A stretch of 64,000 bases of DNA from Thysanoteuthis rhombus (lineage: Eukaryota > Mollusca > Cephalopoda > Oegopsida > Thysanoteuthidae), in the NCBI GenBank assembly GCA_963457665.1, contig OY735227.1, forward strand, positions 44,891,459 to 44,955,458. The letters are read 5' to 3'. Below the pieces are notes generated by a model that was not told the origin of the DNA, searched no databases, and saw only the letters and a list, made by a program, of their open reading frames with translations. How positions within the stretch are numbered: the first letter of the stretch is position 1; every line of letters starts with the position of its first letter. Below are positions 46,530-58,440 of the stretch, piece by piece. The position numbers and the translations under genes were made by a program.

Positions 46530-47245
46530 TAAAACAGGTTTGGTTAGTTATAATCGAAAAACTGTCATGTGACCATTCCACTCTTCTGTCAGTATGTCAT
46601 GTTGGGGGTAATCAATCAAAATTTGGAAAAAGTGATCAATCAACGAATCACTTCTCTCACCTTTTGATTGGCAGAGATCATTCAAAAAATCTTTTATTTT
46701 CAAAAACAAGCTGCCAAACACAAACTAGGGACTGATCCAGCATGAACTTACATTGTAAATTGAGATACCCACAAAAAACCTGTCTGGGAGAGGAATTCTA
46801 GGGAAAAAACAAGAGAAAAAGTTTTTTCCTAGACATCATCATCATCATCAGTTTTTTAACGTCCGTCGTTGGACATAGACCTTCCCCAGGATTTGCCACA
46901 CTTCTCTATCATGGGCATCGCGTAGCCAGTACTTTCTGAACTTGTCTAGCTCGTTTCTCCATCTAATATTCTGCCGGCCTTGGTTGCGCATGATGTGATG
47001 AGTTGTGATGTCCATCGGTTGTCTGCCATTCTTGCAACATGGCCAGCCCACCGCCATTTGAGATTTTTAATGGATTCTATGATGTCCCTGACTCTTCTCT
47101 TTTCTTGGATGTACTGTGCTGTCTTGTGGTCTCTCCATGTAAGGCCCAGCATTATTCTTTCATGTGCATGTTTAAATTCTAAGGCCTCTAGCTCCATCAA
47201 TGCAGCCTTTAAACAGAATTCAGACATTGAAACCTATGTTTTTAT
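46530..47245 (+). repeat. Dispersed family A copy split by a LINE
   Basis: The left part (46530-46836) ends at TTTTTCCTAGACAT. The right part resumes at about 47188 with TTTAAATTCTAAGGCCTCTA and GCTCCATCAATGCAGCC. The RTE relic lies between, with loss of about ten bases of family sequence at the junction. Confidence 0.85.
46837..47185 (-). pseudogene. RTE-type LINE relic inserted inside a dispersed repeat
   Basis: Minus-strand translation gives HERIMLGLTWRDHKTAQYI, RVRDIIESIKNLKWRWAGH and DKFRKYWLRDAHDREVWQIL, close to the family consensus with few changes. It begins at a CATCATCATCATCA run, the complement of the TGATGA tail. The flanks on both sides belong to one copy of the ~480-bp dispersed family, so the LINE landed in it. 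This is the best-preserved RTE copy in the window. Confidence 0.85.
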
Positions 47246-47259
47246 AGAGAAGGTTTGAG

Positions 47260-49900
47260 AAAAATAAATATTTTACATACACAGTTCTAGACAACGATTT
47301 AAAAAAAGATGGTCAAATTACTGAAAGGCTATGGAAGAATCCCATTGGAAATTACAGTCATTTTATTAAGTGAACGTAGGTACATAGTTACCCAATACTG
47401 TAAGGATATTAGAAAATATCTTACTGAGAAAATCACTGTATGCCTGCTGGTAAATGTAAGTAAGTAAAAAAAATCTGTTGGCAATGATGCAGAATTATAT
47501 TTTTATTGGAAAATCATTTGATTATTTTGAACTACGATAGCTGAAGGGTGGTCATATTGGAAAAGGTAGAAAAAAATAAAACCCTGGCAGATCTGGAGGG
47601 AATGTGTTTTTAAAAACAGATGGAAAAAATAATATAGTTTTATGATATGTGATAATTGAATAACATATCTACAGTTAACTAAAAATGTAAGTGGATTGAA
47701 ACTTCCAGGAGTGGTTTATTACTGGCCCTTTGATCAATAGGAGGTCAAGTTAAGTCCATTTCTCATGTCATGGCCTCAGGTGAGTGGGAGGCCTAATTAG
47801 GACTGACAGAAAGATAAGGGAACCCTATTTATTTGGGCATACTAGACAAGAGAGAACAGAAGGAGTTACAACAGGGACATCCAACCAGGGCTAAATCCAT
47901 AATCCATGCATCTTCTTACAGTTCCTCCCAATGTCAATTTATGTTTTACAAATAATGGTTCTCTTTTGGACGACTCAAATAATAAACAAGAGATATCTGC
48001 CGCTATATTGTTTTAGCCTTGCTATTGCTCTGTGGGATGTAGATGGGTATAATTAGCGGTTTCACAGGCTTTGTTTTTTGTCTACAGACCTTTTTCTTGG
48101 ATTTATCCATACCCCTAGAAGTGGTCTCCTGAAAACTCAACACAGTTTAATACTTTTGTATATCGGACAGTGTATAGAAGAGTAGTGATTGGATTGAGAT
48201 GGAAATTTAATAAGATAAGAGACAAGCATGTGATTAGATAGAAAGCATGTTTTATACTCTATTGTATATGTACGTGATATCATGGCCAAGGAATATAATT
48301 GTCTATTTAGTATTTGTATTATTAGTTCCAGTTTGTAGCAGTAGCAGCTTTATTGGTTAGAAGGAGTACTAGTGTGATTAAGTAACAGATACCCCTTTAA
48401 GTGACAAGAGACTTCAATTCAATACACGAACCAATGAACGCAATAACGTGTTTACGCAATAGTAATAGGTGATTTGAAAAGTAATGTCATTTTTGACAAC
48501 AGGATAAAAACCTGTTTGAATGTTACCAAAGTTAAATCTATTTGTCAAGAAAACAATTACAATTAATGGTAAAGACAAAAGCGTACTATGAAACTCGTTC
48601 TTTCATTCCTTCATGAAAGAATCTGGGATTCTAGATGGGAAGACACATCTCTCGTCCACAGACAGTTTCCTTGGCTATTGAATTCACAAAAAAGAAATAA
48701 AAAAAAGACTATTGATTTGTAATTTGATCATCTGTTTGTAAAGCATAGAGATACCGGAGACAAGGGGGGTATGCAGCATTGAATAGAGAGAAAAGCTGTA
48801 GTTGATTTTACTTGTATCACGGTCCTCTGCCCACACAACCCACACTCATCAGTGCTAGCAGAGATGAGAATGCAGAAAGAATCACAAACAATGAATTAAC
48901 GTTAAGAATCTGTCTGGGACATTGTGTCAGGACTGGAAATGGTTATTTAAGAATTCATGCAGTGTTCAACACAGAAAAAAAAGATATCTATATATCTCTA
49001 CCTATATATCCCCCCCACCAACCTCCAAATAAACTAAAAAAATCTCATCTTTATTTTAACCACCTTCCGATCAATTTTTTTGATGGATGTCAAGAAATGT
49101 CCAGAAAAACCTGAGAAAAAAAGAGATAGATTTTTCCCGTATATAACCCTCTCAAAGTTACAAAAATCATTTAGAACAGAAGTCAGAAGTGGTAAAGAGG
49201 TGAATACTTTGTGTGTATCAAGGAAGCATTGGATTGTAAATGAACAATTGGATATTCTCCCTCACACTCTTGCTAATGGAAAAACAATAGTTTTGTCATT
49301 CGTTCAGCATCCTAACACACCTCACTAGAGATTTATGCCCAAATACAATTATTCATTTCCAAAAGCTCCATGTGGACAGTTATAGGGCTTGGATGAGTTT
49401 CAGCTTCAGCTAGTGGCAATCCTCAAAGAAACCCTTGTAAACCAATTGTTTCATAATTCGGCATATACAATACTAAGAACATATACAGAAATCCATGGGA
49501 AATTATTTTACTAAAGGAATGTGTTGCAGATGGTTTTAATATACAAATTCTTCAGGAATGATTTTGATATTTGCTGTTTATGAAACTCATGATATCAAGA
49601 GTTGGATTTATTAATCAAATATCAATACCTCCATTTACTCTAATGGTTATATTTTCTACACCAAATTGGTGAAATTATCTAATTGGCAAAATTTATTTTG
49701 ATTATATATACTTTTGATTGTACAAAACAGTTGCTTTATATCCTAGTTTTGGTTAGATAAACTTTTGATCAAATAAAAACTGCATATTTATTTTTTCTAA
49801 AAAAAAGTAAACCTTCACCAATTAGGAGATATCAACTGGCGCAACATACATTGGGGAGACTGGGGACGGTTGCAACAAGTCTTATTCTTCCAATCAGAAA
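47260..49900. other. Non-coding stretch
   Basis: No gene supported. Two adjacent plus frames (48812-49114 and 49080-49328) have no recognisable domain and lack splice support. Confidence 0.6.
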
Positions 49901-49919
49901 CATTGTAGAGTGATGACAC

Positions 49920-49986
49920 TCATACTGCACAAGAACAGTTAGACAAGCCACCACCAACACCAGGAAGACAGAAGACAGCATCAGCT
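49920..49986 (-). CDS. Weak exon candidate, hydrophobic segment
   Basis: A strong acceptor (CATGTTTTTTCAG) precedes a frame reading LMLSSVFLVLVVACLTVLVQ, which would suit a signal peptide or membrane segment. A good donor is not evident and the frame continues about 28 residues to a stop. It lies about 250 bp from another candidate on the same strand. Confidence 0.25.
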
Positions 49987-50178
49987 GAAAAAACATGTTT
50001 TGGAGGTTTGAAAGTAATTTTTTCCATGAGACATATTTTTGTCATACTGTCTTGACTTTTAGTATGAATGAATTGCAACTTACTTTGAATCATTATTTCA
50101 TTCACTCCTAAGTGACATGGTTAGCATGTGTCAAAGTCAATGCATCTAACTAGTACATAGTGTTCTGTCATGGCTGAT

Positions 50179-50206
50179 AGGGTTAGAGTTAGGGTCAGGG
50201 TCAGGG
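50179..50206. repeat. Short telomere-like repeat (TTAGGG and TCAGGG)
   Basis: The run reads AGGG, TTAGAG, TTAGGG, TCAGGG, TCAGGG. Two or three units match the animal telomere repeat and the rest differ by one base. It is too short to be more than an interstitial remnant. Confidence 0.7.
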
Positions 50207-50237
50207 ACAGCTGCAGTAAGTTGTTGAAAATCAGTTT

Positions 50238-50426
50238 TTAAAACAGTTTAAAAAGTTCATTAGCTGTCTCATTTTGGGATGTCTGAATTTGCAGAACAGT
50301 TCTAAAAAGCCATTCAGGAAACCCAGAGTCGCATTTCACATTCACTGGAGTGTGACAAAAATTAGTTTTTTTGAACAGTTGACGCTTTGTTGCGTTGCAA
50401 ATTGTTCCATTCTTCATGTCTAACCC
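50238..50426 (-). CDS. Weak exon candidate, possible 3'-terminal exon
   Basis: An acceptor (TTTCTCCATATTTCAG) precedes 62 codons ending in TAA. The product has NGTICNATKRQ, FCHTPVNVKCDSG and QNETANEL, with three cysteines and three N-glycosylation sequons, as in an extracellular domain. I do not recognise the family, and the context does not link it to the FAM20B-like gene. Confidence 0.3.
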   Translation of the reverse strand, partial: GLDMKNGTICNATKRQLFKKTNFCHTPVNVKCDSGFPEWLFRTVLQIQTSQNETANELFKLF

Positions 50427-50705
50427 TGAAATATGGAGAAATTGAATTACATCAGTAACATATGCACATTGACTTGGTAGACAAAACTCAATGTTATCTG
50501 ATAAATAAATTAATAATACTACATTATATTGCATAGATAGATAATATCATGACATTAATATAAAATAACACATGAAGAGTTTGGTTCCAAAACATAATCA
50601 ACTCCATTGAAAAAATAAGTATGTTTAAATGAATTAAAAATCCAATTCTTGATTTTAACATTTAATCTTATCAAAACCTTATAGACTGCATGTATCTGAA
50701 TAGGT

Positions 50706-51085
50706 TGTAGAAACATGGAACCTAACCAAGAGATTAACTCTCATGCAATGTGCACTTGAAAGAATCATGCTCAACTTCACATGGAGAGATCAAAAGGCAG
50801 CATTATATATTAGTTTGAGACATCAGAGAATCTATTAGAAATCTCAAATGGCAATGGGCTGGTCATGTTGCAAGAATGGCAGACAACCAGTGGACATCAC
50901 AACACACAACATGGATCCCCAGAGTTTCCGCATGGAACCAAGGTTGGCAGAATACAAGATGGAGTAATGAACAAGACGAGTTCAAAAAGTACTGATTCTG
51001 CAACACCCATGATAGAGAGGTCTAGCAAATCCTGGGGAAGGTCTATGTCCAACAACAAATGATATGACTGATGATAATGATGAAG
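50706..51085 (+). pseudogene. RTE-type LINE relic, heavily mutated
   Basis: Translation in shifting frames gives ETWNLTKRLTL, ERIMLNFTWRDQK, KWQWAGHVARMADNQW and WQNTRWSNEQDEFKKY. A short deletion near 50.81 kb removes the block between the DHK and VRDIIES motifs. The end has the usual TGACTGATGATAATGATGA tail. It is a 5'-truncated dead copy. Confidence 0.8.
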
Positions 51086-51254
51086 TATCGTGTAACTTAA
51101 TCATAATTCTTTGACTAATTTGTATAATAATATGAATAAATTGAAAAAATTCAAAACATAATTAAGGATAACTAGATCTCATGTAAACATCAACCAGTGT
51201 TGAATATCAGTTGTATGGAGTTAGGTTTATGGTGTAAAATCAGCTTCTATTTAA

Positions 51255-51440
51255 CTATGAAGTCCCCATGGCTGAATGGTTCAAAGCAGCCATGCATATA
51301 CTGGACTCCTGGCTAGGGGGTGTTAGTTTGAATCTCACCATGGGCTTACTTTATTTCCAATTATACTGCTCAATTGTTCCCATAGAATTACAATCTGAGT
51401 CGTAATAAAAAGAAATTGAAAGTTAAGATGGAGGTAAAAA
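51255..51440 (+). mobile_element. tRNA(Ser/Leu)-like SINE with shared 3' tail
   Basis: The head begins GTCCCCATGGCTGAATGGTT, like a tRNA D-arm, and has a T-arm-like GTTAGTTTGAATCTCACC. The 3' tail GTCGTAATAAAAAGAAATTG then AAGATGGAGG resembles tails at 15885-15940, 45970-46025 and 46440-46500 (plus) and 18412-18458, 18525-18565 (minus). Confidence 0.65.
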
Positions 51441-51444
51441 TTAG

Positions 51445-52490
51445 ACAAAAAATCTTTAAATGCCACAATACTTCATGTAATAAGACAAATAAATTGAAAA
51501 AAAGTCTGTGTAACTGAAAGAAATGCAAAAAGTATGGCAACTGTCCCTAGTCTCTCCTACAGTGACACAGGAGATTCCAGCAAAATCACAAACAATTATA
51601 ATATAGTCAATATAGACAAAAATAATAAACAATAATAATACTTCTGATTTTCTTATTTGTCAAGAGAGTTGGCAAAAACACCATGAAAAAAAGATCTGAA
51701 ACACTGACAGCCAATTTGAAATCATAAACAATTCAGGAGTTGCTCATCAAAGAGAGCATCTAGCTGAATTTCTTCTGAAGTTATAATGAATTGTCAATGC
51801 AAAAAAATAAGAGCTGCACCCTCGTATATGATGTTTCTAGAATTTTGAGAATAATCATTTTCATTATTCCATATTTTCAAACAGTTATTGTTTTCATCTT
51901 GATTGTGACACGGCATCACAAAATGTTTTCCAGAGTTCTGAGATGAATTATTTCCAATATTCCATATCTTCATCAGTTAGTGTCTTCATCTTTGTTGTGA
52001 TTAACACAACTCTTCTGAAGACCTGATACAGCATATATCCAAGGAAAGCTGAACAATCCATCGGCTGAAACAGTGAATTATAAGTATAGGCAGACTCCAT
52101 ACATAAAATGTTCTAAAATCAAAGAAATTCTGCACCTGATCTAACTGTAGTATGATTGAAAGATGAGGTTGATTTCCAAGGTGTTTAACTCTTTCTCACC
52201 ACAGCAAAAGCTTGGTTTTCTTTGCTTAACTCTTTAGAAACATAAAACTATATTCACATTACAAACTGTGAAAGATGAATCACGTCTCCACCAAAACAAA
52301 TTACTGTCACCACCAGACCTTCATGAATTAATCATTGTATTTTTTGCTTATTTTCTCATCTGTAGAATAATTAATGCCCAGGGCCAAGAATAGTGATCAA
52401 GTTCATGCTCAAATCTCATCATAGCCAGATTCATTCATCATTTGGTTATATACATCATGTCAAAAACCTGGAACCATCTTGAAAAAAGTG
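51445..52490. other. Non-coding stretch
   Basis: AT-rich. A diverged direct repeat (TTTTGAGAATAATCATTTTC... at 51838 and TCTGAGATGAATTATTTCCA... at 51935) is visible. No gene. Confidence 0.55.
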
Positions 52491-52494
52491 GCTT

Positions 52495-52755
52495 TTATCT
52501 AAAATTATCTTTAAAAAATACCAGCACAAGATTTGAGCATTGTTGATCTGAAATGACCATAAAGACCAAAAAAAAACACTCAAGTTTTCAGTTTATGCTT
52601 AGTGGAGGGCTCGTGCAAATTTTCAAGGTTGTAAACCCAAAAATGTGACTAGGAGCAGCTGGAGATACAAAGACAAGTCGAGAGATGAATCTGTAACCTA
52701 CTTGGCAGGCTGGTTGGTCGGGTGGGCCGTTTGTATAACTACAGTGATTCAATAT
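52495..52755 (-). repeat. Dispersed family B copy
   Basis: Carries ATAAAGACC, GTGCAAATTTTCAAGGTTGT, GGTTGGTCGGGTGGGCCGT and ACTACAGTGATTCAATATCC in family order. Confidence 0.8.
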
Positions 52756-52759
52756 CCAC

Positions 52760-53965
52760 AGATCATCTAGTTAGAATCATCATTCTTTTTTCAACAAACT
52801 AACTTATATACATATGACTTCATGAATACCATTGTCACTTTTTTTTGTGCAGATGTCTGTCACACTGTCATGCTATTTCAAACCAATGTATAAAATTACA
52901 AGACACAACCACTAATGCAATTCGATCACCAGATGTACACCTTATTGGACTGATAACATGCATAGAGCTACCACTACACAGGTAGAATGAATGAGGATTT
53001 AAAGTTTTGTCAGTCAATCAGAAAGGAAAAAGATAGAACAGCAAAAGGATTTTGTCTTTTCTTTTTTTAAACTCTAAAATCTAACAAATCAAAGATACAT
53101 AGAATCGTCCAACTGACAATTTTAAAGTATCAAAAAACATTGATATTCAGAGGATAATGTGAATAATAGCCATAAGAATTGAAATCGTATTCCAAACTCT
53201 GATGCAACTGCAGATAATGTTAATAGAAATAACAATCAATATTCAGTGAGATACCATGACATACATGAGTCATTTACAAGGAGCATAATTTCCATTTTCA
53301 CTGGAAATAATAGAAATGAAGAAGGCGTTTCTTTTCCTTGTTTGATTTGTGGTAAATGAAGATTCAGGCTTCAAGGAAAATGAATTGAAAATGGCTTGTA
53401 CTGACCCAATTTATTTCATTCCTCTAGCCAATATAGAAGGAGTTGAAAGCTCAATAATGTATCAGCATCATTAAACCCTGTGATAGAGCAAACACTCATT
53501 TTTATATTACAAACCTTTTCAAAATATCTTGACAGAATAGAGATAAGGAAATTAAACTCAATGCCAACAAAATTCTCTTATTTTCAAAGGAAGAGCAATT
53601 CAAGACAAGTTGATATTCAACTTGGGAATATGCTGAATAATACAACAAAAAAAATGACATGGCTGACAAAAGAATTTAATTTTCTTTTTCATGTGATCAG
53701 AATTTTTGTTTATGAATCTCTCAGACTTTGTGGCCAGCCATGTTAACAATTGATGATAGAATGAACCAGTCATTTACCAGAATTTTGTTAGACATAGTAC
53801 TGTTCCCCCTCTTATTAACAGACTTCTAATCACTGGATTTTGAAAATACAGGACAAAATCTGTTCATTGCAAATATTTTATCCACTTCAGGATGATCAGG
53901 AAATTTGCACTAATAAATGGAATGAATATATGATGATTAAAACAGTCACCACTCTTGATATATAA
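52760..53965. other. Non-coding stretch
   Basis: Intron-like sequence. The 88-codon plus frame at 53480-53746 has no recognisable domain. Confidence 0.6.
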
Positions 53966-53969
53966 ATCA

Positions 53970-54410
53970 GCTATGGTTGGTCTCTCAATAGAAACTATCA
54001 CATGACCAATGTCATTTGGCAGCAAGCCATGTTGGGGGTGATCAATTGAAAAAATCTTTAAAAAATTGGGAAAAGGAGTGATCAATGAAAAGTTACTTCT
54101 CTTGCCTTTTGTTGGGCAATAGATCACTAAGGTCTGAATTTTCAATATGACAAGCCTGAATAATACCAGATACAAAATAAGGGACTAATTTAGCACAAAA
54201 TTACATTGCAATTTGAACCCCCATTAAAAACCTAACCAGAGTGGGAATTTTAAGAGAATGAGAAATTTTTTTTTTCTAGACGTAATAAGGAGTATGTGTT
54301 TGAATTTTCTTGGTATGGTGGGTACATATGACACATGCAACCAGACTATCTTGAAAACTGAAAAAAACTATGTGGACAGTTTTGGTTGATGCTTTCTAAT
54401 ATCAGTGATT
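53970..54410 (+). repeat. Dispersed family A copy, full length
   Basis: Runs from GGTTGGTCTCTCAATAGAAA to GGACAGTTTTGGTTGATGC with only small gaps. The 103-codon minus frame across it is a shadow. Confidence 0.87.
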
Positions 54411-55126
54411 TTACAAGTTTTTAATCATTTGAAGAGACCACATCATTCTGAACTCAAATTGAAGCTTTCCATCCGACGAATATCCTCTGATAACAAAATT
54501 CACCTATCAAGCACTAGACCCAAATTTCATGACAGACAATCTGTTATTCACAGGTAAATATTTCAACAAATCAATAATGTTTATTGATATACTATTCACG
54601 TATTACCAGCCCTAACTGCTTTAAACAATGAAAGTCTAGAACTGTTCCAATCTTTTCTGTATCTTCAGATGGAGCATCGCCAATGAGGCACTTAAGCTGT
54701 TAGTCACCAACATCAATGGAAACAAATCAACTCAACAAAATAATTTCTGCATTTTATTTAGGAATAGATGAATGGCATCGAGAACATCGTTAGTCAAGAG
54801 TGTGTATGTGCCCATATGTAGATTATTGTCTGTTGTGTGTATGTGTATATATTTATATACATTGTACCCATCAAAAAAGGCAATTATTTACGTCTAGATA
54901 AATCATATAAATACATATTCTAGTATAACTGTACAAAATGATTCTTCTGCCAATTTTCTCCAAGTGTCAGTATTTTCTTTTATTGAATAATTTGAAAACA
55001 AAATGTCAATGGAATTGTATAAAAAATATAAGACAAGTTTCATACATAAGAAATCAGAGGTGCCTATATTTAATGGAGCTGTTTCAATGCTACTACTCAG
55101 ACAACAGCAGTAGCAGCATTTGTTGT

Positions 55127-55192
55127 TGTTGTAGTAGTAGTAGTGGTGATGGTGGTGGTGGTAGTGGTAATGGTGGTGCTGGTGGTGATGTA
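55127..55192. repeat. Imperfect (GTA/GGT)n trinucleotide repeat
   Basis: About 22 triplets of mixed GTA, GGT, GAT and GCT. The plus frame reads mostly Ser/Gly and the minus frame mostly Thr/Ile. Both are low complexity, with nothing coding-like beside them. Confidence 0.95.
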
Positions 55193-55654
55193 GATACAGT
55201 AGAACCTTGCATTATCCTCTTCTTCTCTTTCTGTTTGTTTTAGCATGACAGAAATCAAGAAACAGATAAACAAACAAAGAAGTGACAAGAGCAAGGCTAA
55301 ACTCAAAGACATTCTGTGGATTTCCAAATACAATACAGGTGTAAACAGCAGAGGGGTGAGACTAGAATGAGAGATGGTAACCTGTCACATCTGATTATTA
55401 TTCATTTCTTGTCTGGCATCTTCACACAATAAAAATTGTTGATTTATTCATTTTAAAATGTTCCTGAGTATTTTGATGTTTCACCATTCATTATGAGGGT
55501 AAAGAAGGTGAGAAGTCAATTACTTTCCACAGAGATTAAAGCATAGTAACTTCTAGCAATAACATATTTTTAAAATGGTGGAGGGTGTTTATGGTTGAAC
55601 AAAACAGACTAAACCTTCAGAATAACAGTCATTAATTCATTTATTCTCCCACAC

Positions 55655-55870
55655 AAATCTGATGCCAACAAATTATGGTAGCATTAAAAATGAAGATAGA
55701 TACCAAAAGTCTCCACTAAAAACATACTTTAGGAAGGAATTTTGGAGAAAAAAGAAATTTTACAGACATAATAAGGAACGAATATTCAAATTTTCATAAG
55801 TAGGATATAAAGCCAGACCAGCTTAAAAACTGAGAGAAACCTATGTTGACAGTTTTCACAGTTGTCATAT
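55655..55870 (+). repeat. Dispersed family A fragment (right half)
   Basis: Keeps CATAATAAGGAACGAATATT, CCAGACCAGCTTAAAAACTG and TGTTGACAGTTTTCAC. Confidence 0.7.
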
Positions 55871-56241
55871 TAGTTTCATTTGCTTTTGCATGTTAATATA
55901 GTTGATATAGACCTATTCCATAGGTAATAAATCATTCAAACAAAATGATATATTTAAATTGTAGAAATATATATGTGAGAGTAAAGATACTGGGTGTTCT
56001 GAAAAATACAAACAATGAAAATTTCAAATAACTTGCATCGAATTTTGAACTGAAATCAACTGCAGAAACTACAGATGCACTCAAACTTTTCCAGAAAATT
56101 TGAGTTCTCACGCTTCAGTTGTGTGACCACATGGACAATGTGAAAAGGCTTTTTTTCCCTGACCGTTTACAATGTTGGGTCCAAAGGCAAAAAGCTTACT
56201 CTCTTTCAACTGTGCCTTGATAATCAGGATGAATAACCACT

Positions 56242-56371
56242 TCTTAGTTGATCAATAATAAATACACATCTTTCTTGTCCCCACAATCTTGAAGCATTTC
56301 ATTCTCATACTTCCCACCACCAAAATCCAGGATAACTAAGCACAACATACCATCATCACCATTTCTGGCAT
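56242..56371 (-). CDS. Weak exon candidate
   Basis: An acceptor (AGTTTTTCCAG) precedes ARNGDDGMLCLVILDFGGGK and YENEMLQDCGDKKDVYLL, then a TAA. If that stop were ignored, the frame would continue VVIHPDYQGTVERE before another stop, which suggests a decayed fragment. No family is recognised. Confidence 0.28.
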
Positions 56372-56529
56372 CTGGAAAAACTATTTCTCATATGAATTAA
56401 TGGTAATTGCTACTTTGCTTTACACCAATTTGCTTATATTTTTCAGCTAGCAGGGTAAATCCGTTTTCGAAATCAAAATTTGAACAAAAAATTTTCAATG
56501 ATTATGTTTGATACTTTATAACAAGTTTT

Positions 56530-56650
56530 TCGTTCTCTGAAAAATGCTCTCATGATAAAAGCCCACACGGTAATTCCTCACAGAAAAAATCCGACAGTCA
56601 TAAATGTGCACAGGAAAGAACCCACACAGAATAATTTTTGTTTCATTCAA
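56530..56650 (+). pseudogene. Possible C2H2 zinc-finger relic
   Basis: FSEKCSHDKSPHG and SQKKSDSHKCAQERTHTE resemble halves of classical zinc fingers (F.....L..H.R.HTGE), but the spacing is wrong and a stop follows. Cephalopods have many such genes and relics. Chance is a real alternative. Confidence 0.22.
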
Positions 56651-57304
56651 ATAAGGTCCCACATAAATTCAGATTGCTATTTCAGAAACCAAAAGCTCCA
56701 TTTCGGAGCCCTTTCTTTTTTTATGTATGTATATTGGGCAAATATGTTAAATCATTTTCAATGAGTTGCTAAGGATAGAAATTAAATTGTATTCAAAGAA
56801 CTAAAAATATCAAAAAATTAATATTCTTATTACAAATTCTGAGGTCAAGAAGCTATGAGTTCAAAGTATTAATGCCAGTCTGCATTACAAATTTTCAGAG
56901 TATATAAATCTTTTTTGAGATTCTTAATGAAAATCAATGCAAAATTTAAAACAAAAAAATTACATTCATATCAAAATGTTTTAAATTTGAATTATACAAA
57001 CATATCTACATATGTTATTTTGATATATGAATATATTTTCTTACATTTGTTTTTATATACATTGCAATGTTACGTTACCATTGAGCTCAACGGCCACTGG
57101 TAATGCAAAGGCCAAATAACTGCTTTCACCCTGAATTCTCATCTCGTTCATTCTCGGTCTATTCATTTCTCTCAATGCAACAGTTATGTATCAAAAAATG
57201 GATATATATGATCCGACAGAATGATTATAAATTGCGTTTTATTATACAGAAACATTTATTTGAAACATTCCCCTCTTTTGTTGCCTTGTACCAAATAAAT
57301 CTAA

Positions 57305-57670
57305 AAGGGTCAGATCAGTCACTCAATACAAACCATCACATTTTTGGTAACATACTATGTTGGGGATGATCAATTAAAAAATTGGAAAAACAGACGTTCA
57401 ATGGATAAGTTACTTAGGTCACATCTTGTTAGGCTGTGATCACTGAAAAAAGTCTGAATCTTCAGAAAAAAAACAAACAATAATACTGACTGACACAAAC
57501 AAGGAGATCAGTTTGGTATAAACTTACAAAGCAAATCGAAACCCTCTCACCACCAAAGACCTATTATGGGAGGAATTATCAAAAAACAAAATAATACATA
57601 GCCAGCTAGCCGAACCAACTTGAAAACTGAAGAAACCCATTTCAACAGTTTTGGTTGACAGATTCTAATT
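57305..57670 (+). repeat. Dispersed family A copy with internal deletion
   Basis: Starts AAGGGTCAGATCAGTCACTC and ends ACAGTTTTGGTTGACAGATT. The segment holding the TAAGGAGTAAATGTTG and CTCTAGCTCC landmarks is missing. Confidence 0.83.
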
Positions 57671-57689
57671 TAGCAAATAACTACTTTAG

Positions 57690-57975
57690 GACATCTCACC
57701 ATTGAGCAATGGTTAGGACACTAGTCTTGCAGACTGAAGGCTGTCATAAGTTCAAACCTTATGGGGTAACCATTGTGAATTTGTATCCCAGATTCAGATG
57801 CTGTTGGGTCATGCAGCACATAAGACAATGATTTTGGCTCATGTCACACGACACATGAGGCAATGATTGTATCTCCAGGTCTCGAACAATCCATGGAGAT
57901 CTAATCATTGTTTCTGCAGCAATTGAGTGCTGAGGGTGTTAGCCCGATGCCCAAGATGGACTGCCTTACAGGACA
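57690..57975 (+). mobile_element. tRNA-like SINE head joined to family H body
   Basis: The left part has a pol III-like head: GAGCAATGGTTAGGACACTA and then AAGTTCAAACC as B box. It runs into family H tail sequence in the orientation opposite to the usual family H head, with the CATGAGGCAATGATT block present twice in degenerate form. This may be two SINEs landed side by side or a composite element. Confidence 0.6.
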
Positions 57976-58139
57976 GATGGGCACCAACTGCCTTGTTATT
58001 TACCTACAATTAAAGGCAATGGGACAATTTGAAATCATCCATCCACCTCTCAATGGAGATGGGCTCCTGAAAGCTTTCTTAATACAAGTCCATCTACTGC
58101 ACTTCTGACTCTAAGAGCCAAGTACCCCCTGCCCCCAAA

Positions 58140-58300
58140 TCCACCAAAGTCTCTAGCTATACCATTGCTAAGGAGGGAAGAGGATTCATGCCTCAAAGAG
58201 TATTAGAGGGAAGTGAATGCAAATTGTCCCAACCCGAAGTTTGAACTTGGTTTGCCAATTCTACAAGCCGTTAACCATTAGGTCAACCACAGCCCTCTGA
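58140..58300 (-). mobile_element. SINE family H fragment, head half
   Basis: The head reads GGTTGACCTAATGGTTAACG, then AAGTTCAAAC as B box. The body is cut after the GGCATGAATCCTCTTCC block. Confidence 0.78.
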
Positions 58301-58354
58301 CCTTATATCACATTGATCGAAACTTGATAAATGAGTATCAAATTACCAGAGCGC

Positions 58355-58440
58355 CACAAATGACCAGTCCAATCAACCAATCAAGTGGACCACAGATTCT
58401 ACATTTTTAGCTCATCTGTGCGTCTGGGTGGGTGTTAGTA
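58355..58440 (+). repeat. Dispersed family B fragment
   Basis: Short piece with CCACAAATGACCAGTCCAAT, CAAGTGGACCACAGATTCTA and a GTGCGTCTGGGTGGGTG remnant of the GT-rich part. Confidence 0.65.

Noticed and set aside
48812-49328. Two adjacent plus-strand frames as a gene
   Set aside because: They overlap in different frames, show no domain, and lack splice or promoter features.
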